Assembly: GCA_040757115.1 (NCBI GenBank)
Contig: JBFLYA010000198.1
Span: 1 to 6,848, forward strand
DNA length: 6,848 nucleotides
Reading direction: 5' to 3'
From: a bacterium
GTDB taxonomy: Bacteria; UBA9089; CG2-30-40-21; SBAY01
Part shown: positions 1 to 5,219 of the stretch, piece after piece
Layout: the number at the start of each line of letters is the position of its first letter
Position numbering within the stretch: the first letter of the stretch is position 1
The notes under the pieces: model-generated
The model's input: only the letters and a program-made list of their open reading frames with translations
The model's database searches: none
Told to the model about the DNA's origin: nothing
Made by a program: the position numbers and the translations under genes

Positions 1-40
1 TACTAATAATTAATTTTTTAATTTTATTTTCAACCCCCAA

Positions 41-56
41 CCCCCAATCGTGGGGG
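41..56. repeat. Short GC-rich hairpin in AT-rich spacer
   Basis: CCCCCA and TGGGGG form a perfect 6-bp stem around an ATCG loop, preceded by a second CCCCCA. It lies downstream of the xseA end and could stop leftward transcription, but neither strand carries a proper T-run after the stem, so a terminator role is weak. The rest of 1-207 shows no gene. Confidence 0.4.
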
Positions 57-128
57 ATTTAATAAGGAATTAAGATTGTGGCATTCAAAATGACCAACAA
101 TATATATTATACGAGGACGATGAAAATA

Positions 129-225
129 GTAGGTAGGAGATAGAAGGTAGGAGGTAAGGAGATAGGCATGAGGAGTGATGTTTTCTTTACTCTCTACTTT
201 CTACTCTCTACTCTCTACTTTTTTT
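129..225. repeat. Low-complexity GTAGGAGATAGG and CTCTCTACT tracts
   Basis: Two strand-biased tracts are visible. A purine-rich GTAGG/GAGATAG tract runs from about 129 to 165. A pyrimidine-rich CTCTCTACT tract runs from about 188 to 225. The second overlaps the 3' end of xseA, so the last codons and the TAG stop of that gene read as part of the repeat. A related TAGAGAG tract lies upstream of recJ at 3524-3574. Confidence 0.7.
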
Positions 226-1419
226 AGTTACCTTAGCTATCATTTCTCCCTGATGAACTCTGATTTTTAAATCATCATCAACATTAACCTGACAGACATC
301 TTTGATTACCTTGCCAGTAAGCAAATTAGAAGTAATGCTATAGCCCAAAGACAAGATGGCAAATGGTGATAAAATCGTAAGTCTATCCGTAAAGTTTTGC
401 AATTTTGCCTGTTTTTGCTCCAGGAGGTGTGAAGTAAGAAGTAAAAGGGTGTTTGTGGCATCATCTACCCTTTGTTGAAATTGCAGGATAGTTTGATATG
501 GATGTCTAAATACCGGGGAGTGCTGGCATCTTTGTAATCTAATTAAAAACTGAGATAATTGAGATTTAACCGTATTTTTGAGGCGAATTAAAAGTGAATT
601 TAATGTCTGGATTAATTCCTCCTTATTTTTAACTACTAACTCTGCCGCCGCAGAAGGCGTAGGGGCACGTAAATCTGCAACAAAATCGGCAATGGTAAAA
701 TCTGTTTCATGACCAACCGCAGAGATAATTGGGATTTGCGAATTAAAGATAGTTCTGGCAAGGTTTTCATCATTAAATGCCCACAAATCTTCAATCGAGC
801 CGCCACCACGACCAATAATAAGAACATCAGGCTTTTTTGCCATTTTATTAAATTCTTTAATCGCCTGACAAATTTCCTCTGGTGCCTCTTTACCCTGAAC
901 CCTGACTGGAAATATGAGTAATTCAATATTATAAAATCGTCGACCGATTATATTTAAAATATCTCTAATTGCCGCACCGGTAAGAGAAGTGACGATGCCA
1001 ACTTGTTGAGGAATAAGTGGTATGTTTTTTTTATGTGCTGGGTCAAATAATCCTTCCTTTTTTAATCGTTGTTTTAATTCTTCTAATGCGACATAAAGGG
1101 AACCTATGCCCGCAGGCTGGAGTTCATCAACCAATATCTGGTATTCACCCCTTTTTTCATAGACACTAATCATTCCTCGCACAATCACTTTCATCCCATC
1201 TTCTACTCTATGTTGTAAAAAAGCAAGCCGACTACGAAACATCACAGCTTTTATCTGGGAATTTGCATCTTTTAAGGTAAAATACATATGACCTGAAGTA
1301 GGAATTGTTAAATTTGAGACCTCACCCTCTACCCAGACATTCGGGAAATTACCTTCAAGGATACTTTTTATGTTTTTAGTCAATTCGCTAATAGATAAAA
1401 TATGTTTTTCCATCATCAT
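208..1419 (-). CDS. xseA: Exodeoxyribonuclease VII large subunit
   Basis: This is the catalytic large subunit of exonuclease VII, which degrades single-stranded DNA to short oligonucleotides from both ends in repair and recombination. The 403-residue product has the family order: an N-terminal OB-fold (about 27-101, WVEGEVSN and GHMYFTLKD), then the nuclease domain with GRGGGSIEDLWAFNDE (203-218) and the SAVGHETDFTIADFVADLRAPTPSAAAE block (233-260). A helical coiled-coil region follows, and then the closing SPFAILSLGYSI segment. It is shorter than the E. coli protein (456 residues) but complete. Three ATG codons open the frame (1411-1419) with no strong Shine-Dalgarno, which fits translational coupling to recJ before element A separated them. 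The C-terminal KKSRE and TAG stop come from a GAGAGTAG tract. No xseB is seen on either side. Confidence 0.96.
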   Translation of the reverse strand: MMMEKHILSISELTKNIKSILEGNFPNVWVEGEVSNLTIPTSGHMYFTLKDANSQIKAVMFRSRLAFLQHRVEDGMKVIVRGMISVYEKRGEYQILVDELQPAGIGSLYVALEELKQRLKKEGLFDPAHKKNIPLIPQQVGIVTSLTGAAIRDILNIIGRRFYNIELLIFPVRVQGKEAPEEICQAIKEFNKMAKKPDVLIIGRGGGSIEDLWAFNDENLARTIFNSQIPIISAVGHETDFTIADFVADLRAPTPSAAAELVVKNKEELIQTLNSLLIRLKNTVKSQLSQFLIRLQRCQHSPVFRHPYQTILQFQQRVDDATNTLLLLTSHLLEQKQAKLQNFTDRLTILSPFAILSLGYSITSNLLTGKVIKDVCQVNVDDDLKIRVHQGEMIAKVTKKSRE

Positions 1420-1447
1420 TTTATTAGACTTTCGATTTCGGATTTTC

Positions 1448-1741
1448 GTAACCGTTCAGGTGGTAATTTACCGCAGAGACGCAGAGGAACAGAGAAGATA
1501 TGGAAATAAATCAGATAACAGAAAAGATTATTGGTGTAGCCATTGAAATACATAGGACCTGCTTGCCGAATGTTCAGCCGGCAAGCCAGATTTGTTAATC
1601 CATCCCTGATTTTCATCAGGGCAAGTTTAATGTTGTTGTACTCAAGAGCTTGCACTGATGAAAATCAGGGATGTTAAGCCTATCGTAAATAAATTTTAAT
1701 TTTCTTCTCTGCGTCTCTGTGTCTCTGCGGTGAACGGTTAC
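1448..1741. mobile_element. Non-autonomous IS66-like element, copy A (MITE carrying GxxExxY remnant)
   Basis: The terminal inverted repeats are GTAACCGTTCA (1448-1458) and TGAACGGTTAC (1731-1741). The pairing continues inward through CCGCAGAGAC and CAGAGAAGA, interrupted by 12 extra bases in the left arm. An 8-bp duplication, GGATTTTC, flanks it at 1440-1447 and 1742-1749. Ends starting GTAA plus 8-bp duplications are the known signature of IS66-family elements; assignment to IS66 is inference because no transposase is present. The interior holds the two ends of a GxxExxY gene, a GCTTGCC/GGCAAGC hairpin (1561-1586), and a 25-bp inverted repeat with 24 matches (1601-1625 / 1649-1673). It sits between recJ and xseA and supplies the present recJ stop codon. 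Confidence 0.88.
1500..1699 (+). pseudogene. GxxExxY protein gene remnant inside element A
   Basis: From ATG 1500 the frame reads MEINQITEKIIGVAIEIHRT, a very typical GxxExxY (TIGR04256-type) N-terminus. It then runs into a hairpin repeat and stops at 1596-1598. Near the right end another frame reads VKPIVNKF followed by TAA (1697-1699), matching the usual GIKRIVNKF-like C-terminus, and an NFNV-like stretch precedes it. About two thirds of the gene between these ends is missing, including the motif that names the family. This is a deletion derivative and cannot make a functional protein. The function of intact GxxExxY proteins is not well established. Confidence 0.75.
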
Positions 1742-3507
1742 GGATTTTCATAGTTGAATTTTATATCTTTAATATTCAACTGCACCGATTGTCTGTCTTG
1801 CCAGGTGTTTATTTGAGGCACATAGGCTAAGTCGATGGAAGTTGAATATTTCAAAGCCGTTATTTTATCGCCCATATCAAATCCAATGGCGTCATAACAT
1901 TGAGCCTTAAGCCCGGAGTATGAAAAAAAGTTACCTTTTTCACTCTGTGCTCCCTGCTCTGTGCTACATACATCTTCTATTACCTTCATTTTAAGATGAT
2001 TATTCCCGACAATCATTGGTTCACCTGAAATTTCTAAAGAACTTGTTGAAAAGACAGGTTTTGGATTACCCAGGCCAAAAGGCGGAAGTAGGCTTTCTAT
2101 TTCATTAATTAATGCCAAATTCACATCTTTTAGATTCACGGGCAAAACATTCAGGGAAGGTTGTAAATCGGTTTTTTTCAAGACGGTTTGGGCATAACCA
2201 TTGATTCTTTCTCTAAATTCATCTATTTTATGCGGTAAAATCGTTAATCCTACTGCTTGCTCATGACCGCCATAACTTTCTAATAAATCTTCGCATTGAA
2301 CCAGGGCATTCAGAAGGTGGAAATTAGAAATACTCCTTCCAGAACCTTTTCCCAGGCCATTTTGAGATGAGATAATTATTGTTGGCCGATAATATTTATC
2401 CACTATTTTTGAGGCAACAATTCCAATTACTCCCTGATGCCAATTATCGTTTGCCAGAACAATGATATTTTTATCATCCTCGAGGACATCCGATTGTATT
2501 GCCTCACGAAAGATAGTCTCCTGGATGTTTTGTCTTTTTGTGTTATGGTCATTGAGTATTCTGACGATTTTTTCTGCCTCTTGAGATGATTGAGTCAGAA
2601 ATAGTTTGATAACTAATTCTGCATCTTCTAATCTACCTATGGCATTAATTCGTGGTGCCAATTTAAAACTAATGTCAGAAGACTCAATTTTCTTCCCTTC
2701 AAGTCCGCAAACCTTAATGAGTGTCTTTAATCCTATATTTTGGGTCATTGTAAGTTGTTTTAAGCCATATTTAACAATAATTCTATTTTCACCAGTTATC
2801 GGCACGACATCGGCTACTGTGCCCAGACAGGCAAATTCTATCAGGCTATTCAAATCAACCGTTGAATATCCTTCTTTCATAAGTCCTTGAATAAGTTTCA
2901 TTACTACACCGACACCGGCTAAACTCTTGTCTGGATATTGACAGGTAGGTTGTTTAGGATTAATAATGGCAAAGGCAAAAGGGAGTTTTCCTTTTACCTC
3001 GTGGTGGTCACAAACAATGACATCCATTCCTAATGAATTGGCGTAATCTATCTCTTCTATCGCCGAAATCCCACAATCTACTGTAATGATAAGTTTTACC
3101 CCCTGAGAGTAAGCAAGTTCTATCCCATTTTTACTGACACCGTAGCCATCAACTAATCTTTTGGGAAGGTAATAGATAAGATTTGAAGTGTGATGATTTA
3201 AAGCCTGTATTAACAAGGTTATTGAAGTGATGCCATCAACATCGTAGTCTCCATAGACTAAGATTTTTTCTTTTTTATTTAGTGCCAGTCTAATCCGCTC
3301 AACTGCTTTATCTAAGTCCTTGAGTAAAAATGGATTATGCAAATCATTTAGATTGGGTCTAATGAATTTTTTAGCATCATCAGGTTCAGCTATCCCTCTA
3401 CTAATGAGTATTTCAGCCGTAATAGGTAAAATCTGAAGTGCCTGGGTTAATTCAGTTACTTCCTTTTGAGTTATGCTCTGATTAATTTTCTTCCAGTTTT
3501 TTTCCAA
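1738..3507 (-). CDS. recJ: Single-stranded-DNA-specific exonuclease RecJ
   Basis: RecJ degrades single-stranded DNA 5'-3' in recombinational and base-excision repair. The 589-residue protein shows the DHH phosphoesterase motifs YGDYDVDGITS (85-95), DCG (144-146) and CDHHE (166-170), then APRINAIGRL (284-293). The DHHA1 part follows, with HQGVIGIVASK (357-367), GSGRS (388-392) and GGHEQAVG (413-420). An OB-fold region begins near PPFGLGNPKPVF (475-486). The start is TTG at 3505-3507, chosen because AAAGGAGA (3513-3520) sits at correct spacing and no upstream alternative is as good. Residues about 511-537 look like an in-frame repeat insertion. The stop codon (1738-1740) lies within the right end of element A; without the element the protein would end four residues later (KSKV). 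It is first in an operon with xseA. Confidence 0.96.
   Translation of the reverse strand: MEKNWKKINQSITQKEVTELTQALQILPITAEILISRGIAEPDDAKKFIRPNLNDLHNPFLLKDLDKAVERIRLALNKKEKILVYGDYDVDGITSITLLIQALNHHTSNLIYYLPKRLVDGYGVSKNGIELAYSQGVKLIITVDCGISAIEEIDYANSLGMDVIVCDHHEVKGKLPFAFAIINPKQPTCQYPDKSLAGVGVVMKLIQGLMKEGYSTVDLNSLIEFACLGTVADVVPITGENRIIVKYGLKQLTMTQNIGLKTLIKVCGLEGKKIESSDISFKLAPRINAIGRLEDAELVIKLFLTQSSQEAEKIVRILNDHNTKRQNIQETIFREAIQSDVLEDDKNIIVLANDNWHQGVIGIVASKIVDKYYRPTIIISSQNGLGKGSGRSISNFHLLNALVQCEDLLESYGGHEQAVGLTILPHKIDEFRERINGYAQTVLKKTDLQPSLNVLPVNLKDVNLALINEIESLLPPFGLGNPKPVFSTSSLEISGEPMIVGNNHLKMKVIEDVCSTEQGAQSEKGNFFSYSGLKAQCYDAIGFDMGDKITALKYSTSIDLAYVPQINTWQDRQSVQLNIKDIKFNYENP
1897..1977 (-). repeat. 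In-frame repeat-derived insertion within recJ
   Basis: This encodes RecJ residues about 511-537, between HLKMKVI and YDAIGFDMGD, which are nearly adjacent in ordinary RecJ proteins. On the coding strand it contains GTAGCACAGAGCAGGGAGC followed by CACAGAG, resembling the CAGAG repeats elsewhere in the window. It also contains the inverted pair AAAAAGGTAACTTTTT. The peptide is low in hydrophobic residues and probably forms a loop on the OB-fold. Insertion is inferred from my knowledge of the family; no alignment was made. Confidence 0.55.
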
Positions 3508-3512
3508 TTTAA

Positions 3513-3520
3513 TCTCCTTT
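3513..3520 (-). promoter_or_regulatory. Shine-Dalgarno of recJ
   Basis: On the minus strand AAAGGAGA precedes the TTG at 3505-3507 by five nucleotides. It is the strongest ribosome-binding site near the frame start and is the reason for choosing the TTG. Confidence 0.8.
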
Positions 3521-3523
3521 TAA

Positions 3524-3574
3524 GTAGTCAGTAGAGAGTAGTCAGTAGTCAGTTCTCTACTCTCTACTCTCTAC
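3524..3574. repeat. TAGAGAG/TAGTCAG repeat with long hairpin
   Basis: GTAGAGAGTAG (3531-3541) is the exact inverse of CTACTCTCTAC (3557-3567, repeated in overlap at 3564-3574), with AGTAGTCAG units between. It would fold in the recJ leader RNA just upstream of the Shine-Dalgarno. Related TAGAGAG units recur over the xseA stop codon at 188-225. Confidence 0.7.
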
Positions 3575-3635
3575 CTATATTTTATCTCCTTTCTTGTAAT
3601 CTTCAACATTATAACCATCTTTTTTCCCTTCTTCC

Positions 3636-3668
3636 TAAGATTATATACCATAATCTTAATTTATGCAA
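3636..3668 (-). promoter_or_regulatory. recJ-xseA promoter with palindrome over the -10
   Basis: On the minus strand TTGCAT (plus 3663-3668) is followed after exactly 17 bp by a perfect TATAAT (plus 3640-3645). The predicted start near 3633 gives a leader of about 125 nt for recJ. A perfect 9-bp inverted repeat, TAAGATTAT/ATAATCTTA (3636-3644 and 3650-3658), covers the -10 and could bind a repressor. The -35 matches only three of six consensus bases. Confidence 0.6.
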
Positions 3669-3791
3669 CTAATTTTTATTCTAACTTTCGCATTTTGAAG
3701 AAACAGAGGTAGGAATATCAAGGGTTTACAGAGTTTTAGACACTACATTACCTGAATATCTTTTCTACCGCAGGTCAGCCAATCTGCAATA

Positions 3792-3842
3792 TTTTCATTG
3801 ACAATGAAAACTTTTCGTATTATACTTTCATCTAAAATGAAA
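3792..3842 (+). promoter_or_regulatory. Near-consensus promoter flanked by two palindromic operators
   Basis: TTGACA (3798-3803), a 17-bp spacer and TATACT (3821-3826) form a strong sigma70-type promoter. The palindrome TTTTCATTG-A-CAATGAAAA (3792-3810) covers the -35. A second palindrome with the same half-site, TTTCAT-N5-ATGAAA (3826-3842), covers the expected start. The centres are 33 bp apart, close to three helical turns, which is the layout expected for a cooperatively repressed promoter. The regulator is unknown. The short ORF at 3857 follows directly. Confidence 0.7.
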
Positions 3843-3856
3843 ATAAAGGGATTCTG

Positions 3857-3979
3857 ATGAATAAAGATGTGCTAAAAGAGATAGTTATAGAACAACAAGA
3901 GCTCATAAAAAGCAAAGAAATAGGGGTAAAAAGAGAGGTCTTAGATAAGATTGGGGGTAACTATTCAGCCACTGATTAA
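3857..3979 (+). CDS. Truncated short ORF, possible N-terminus of an AAA ATPase
   Basis: This 40-residue frame starts at ATG 3857, six bases after AAGGG (3846-3850) and about 24 nt after a strong promoter, so its expression signals look genuine. The first 33 residues (MNKDVLKEIVIEQQELIKSK and on through VKREVLDKIG) are helical and resemble the region before the P-loop in AAA/DUF4143-type ATPases. No P-loop follows. The last residues (GNYSATD) and the stop at 3977 come from element B, which starts at 3957. Joining the flanks of B directly keeps the frame open for 16 more codons (DLKKEAEETTQILKSL, ending before the stop at 4172-4174), giving 49 residues. It is therefore either a broken gene or a small helical protein cut by the element. 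The ATPase link rests on memory of similar N-termini only. Confidence 0.45.
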   Translation: MNKDVLKEIVIEQQELIKSKEIGVKREVLDKIGGNYSATD

Positions 3980-4127
3980 CACGGATTAGCACGGATAAGT
4001 AGCAGAGGACAGAGGAGAGAGGGCAGAGGACAGAGGACAACAGGAGGAAAAATCTTCAGCCTAACTACGGACACGATTTACGAATTTTCAGTGTTTCATC
4101 CGTGTCCATCTGTGGCTGAATAGTTAC
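3957..4127. mobile_element. Non-autonomous element B (GTAACTATTCAG ends, CACGGAT type)
   Basis: A perfect 16-bp terminal inverted repeat, GTAACTATTCAGCCAC (3957-3972) and its inverse (4112-4127), continues inward as GATnnACACGGAT on both sides. The middle holds a GCAGAGGACAGAGG-type tandem tract (about 4002-4040). The tips share the pattern GTAACnnTTCAG with copies A and C, so the same transposase may have moved all three. No 8-bp duplication is visible (GATTGGGG on the left, ACCTAAAG on the right), so the flanks have decayed or recombined. It carries no coding capacity and truncates the short ORF before it. Confidence 0.8.
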
Positions 4128-4184
4128 ACCTAAAGAAAGAGGCAGAAGAGACAACCCAAATCCTTAAAAGCCTGTAATTTTAGT

Positions 4185-4213
4185 TTGACTTTTTTGGGAT
4201 TATTTAGTATAAT
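4185..4213 (+). promoter_or_regulatory. Strong sigma70-type promoter displaced by element C
   Basis: TTGACT (4185-4190), exactly 17 bp, then TATAAT (4208-4213): five of six and six of six consensus bases. Transcription should start near 4220, now inside the left end of element C. Without the element the start would fall at about 4504, just before the GGAGG and ATG of the DUF5678-like gene, so this was most likely its own promoter. Confidence 0.72.
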
Positions 4214-4217
4214 AAAG

Positions 4218-4493
4218 GTAACCGTTCAGGTGGTAATTTACCGCAGAGACGCAGAGGAACAGAGAAGAGATAGAAATAAATCAGATAACAGAAAAGATTA
4301 TTGGTGCAGCCATTGAAATACATAGGACCTGCTTGCCGAATGTTCAGCAGGCAAACCAGATTTGTTAATCAATTTTAATGTTGCGCTGCTCAAGAGATTG
4401 CCCTGATGAAAATCAGGGATGGAATTGTTGCGTATCTTAAATAGATTTTAATTTTTTTCTCTGCGTCTCTGTGTCTCTGCGGTGAACGGTTAC
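4218..4493. mobile_element. Non-autonomous IS66-like element, copy C
   Basis: It has the same GTAACCGTTCA/TGAACGGTTAC ends as copy A. Its left 150 bp differs from A at only about five positions, while its centre lacks the extra hairpin arm present in A (276 versus 294 bp). The flanks are TAATAAAG (4210-4217) and TAATAGAG (4494-4501), an 8-bp duplication with one mismatch. The duplicated site includes part of the -10 box of the promoter at 4185-4213. The element now lies between that promoter and the downstream gene. Confidence 0.87.
4270..4451 (+). pseudogene. GxxExxY protein gene remnant inside element C
   Basis: This is the same deletion derivative as in copy A. The N-terminal part reads EINQITEKIIGAAIEIHRT, but the start codon is now ATA (4270-4272). 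The right part retains NFNVALLKRL, and after a frame change a degraded GI...NRF-like C-terminus up to TAA (4449-4451). The alanine in IIGAAIE matches the usual family sequence better than the valine in copy A, so C keeps an older state there while A keeps the ATG. Confidence 0.72.
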
Positions 4494-4522
4494 TAATAGA
4501 GATTATGGAGGATGTAAAAAAA

Positions 4523-4963
4523 ATGGAAGTAAGTAAATCACGCATTAAAGATTTAACGAAGTTTCTACCTATTACTTCTGGCCAAAATATATCCATCTAT
4601 ATTGTAAGTCAAACATTCACAAACAACTTCCCTCCACCTAAGAATCCATTCTGGGTGCCATCTCAAGAAGAAGACTCCTCTATTAAACCCCTTGATATTG
4701 ACCCGAAGTTTTTCCTTGAAGAGAAAGCATTTTACAAGATGAAGGATGAACTTTACGAAAAATATCCTGAAAAATGGGTAGCCATCTCTGGTGGTAAAGT
4801 AATTGATGTAGATGAAGATGATGGCAGATTGGCAGAAAGGGTATATAAAAAGCCTGGTCTAACAATTTATATCAATAAACTGACCAAAGAGTCCAGGCTC
4901 GCATTCCTATCATCTCCTATAGGGCTTCACGAAATTCCCTCACCCAAATATAGAAAAGATTAG
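4523..4963 (+). CDS. DUF5678-like small protein
   Basis: The frame is open from ATG 4505 (152 residues), but I prefer ATG 4523 (146 residues). GGAGG (4507-4511) precedes the second ATG, and the reconstructed pre-insertion transcript would begin at about 4504, leaving no leader for the first ATG. The N-terminal half has no recognised fold and is proline-rich (NFPPPKNPFWVP). The C-terminal half (about 72-126 in the long numbering) reads FYKMKDELYEKYPEKWVAIS, then GGKVIDVDEDDGRLAERVYK. This is the pattern of DUF5678, a small domain of unknown function: an acidic helix, a KWVAIxxGKV strand pair and a second helix. There is no signal peptide or membrane segment. It is now separated from its likely promoter by element C and is followed by a CCCCCTT/AAGGGGG hairpin. 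Confidence 0.72.
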   Translation: MEVSKSRIKDLTKFLPITSGQNISIYIVSQTFTNNFPPPKNPFWVPSQEEDSSIKPLDIDPKFFLEEKAFYKMKDELYEKYPEKWVAISGGKVIDVDEDDGRLAERVYKKPGLTIYINKLTKESRLAFLSSPIGLHEIPSPKYRKD

Positions 4964-4981
4964 AGGTGGAGGACAGATATT

Positions 4982-5033
4982 CCCCCTTAATAAAGGGGGT
5001 TAGGGGGTTGTAAGTATATAAAGGGGGTTAGAC
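4982..5033 (+). repeat. CCCCCTTAATAAAGGGGG hairpin and GGGGGTTAG direct repeats
   Basis: CCCCCTT (4982-4988) pairs with AAGGGGG (4993-4999) around AATA, 18 bp after the stop of the preceding gene. AAAGGGGGTTAG then recurs at 4992-5003 and 5021-5031. The hairpin could act as a weak terminator, though no T-run follows. The second copy ends in GTTAGAC (5027-5033), which is identical to the R' box of the attC site at 5345-5351. Confidence 0.6.
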
Positions 5034-5046
5034 TAATAAAAATAAT

Positions 5047-5118
5047 CACACAGAGACACAAAGTCACAAAGGAATTGAATAAAACAATAAACCTTTGTGT
5101 TCTTTGTGGCTTTGTGTG
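5047..5118. repeat. CACAAAG-type palindromic repeat
   Basis: The arms 5047-5072 (CACACAGAGACACAAAG and onward) and 5092-5118 (CCTTTGTGTTCTTTGTGG and onward) are inverse copies with a few mismatches around a 19-bp AT-rich loop. The arms are made of CACAAAG/CACAGAG units, as in other interspersed repeats here. There is no coding potential. Between this and the attC site (5119-5219) I see no convincing gene. Confidence 0.65.
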
Positions 5119-5219
5119 AGAAAATAAAAAGGAGATATTTTAGGGTCAACCGTGAATGTGGAATGCACAATAATTCGGTGAGGCAGAGGAAAAGGAAAAG
5201 ACAGCGAATCAAAGCTTTT

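Noticed and set aside
1416-1655. 79-residue open frame on the minus strand upstream of xseA
   Set aside because: It lies almost wholly within element A, antisense to the GxxExxY remnant, and its sequence is the reverse reading of the repeats (the C-terminal LRLCGKLPPERL comes from the CGCAGAG arm).
2606-2890. 94-residue plus-strand frame inside recJ
   Set aside because: Antisense shadow of a strongly conserved gene; no start signals or recognisable protein.
3798-3820. Alternative -10 TATTAT with a 14-bp spacer to TTGACA
   Set aside because: The spacer is too short; TATACT at 3821-3826 gives the optimal 17 bp.
4002-4040. Possible CRISPR or tandem array of CAGAGGACAGAGG units
   Set aside because: The units are short, irregular and without unique spacers; they form the core of element B.
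4505-4522. ATG at 4505 as the start of the DUF5678-like gene
   Set aside because: It gives a longer frame, but it sits at the reconstructed transcription start and has no Shine-Dalgarno, while GGAGG within it serves the ATG at 4523. It remains possible as a leaderless start.
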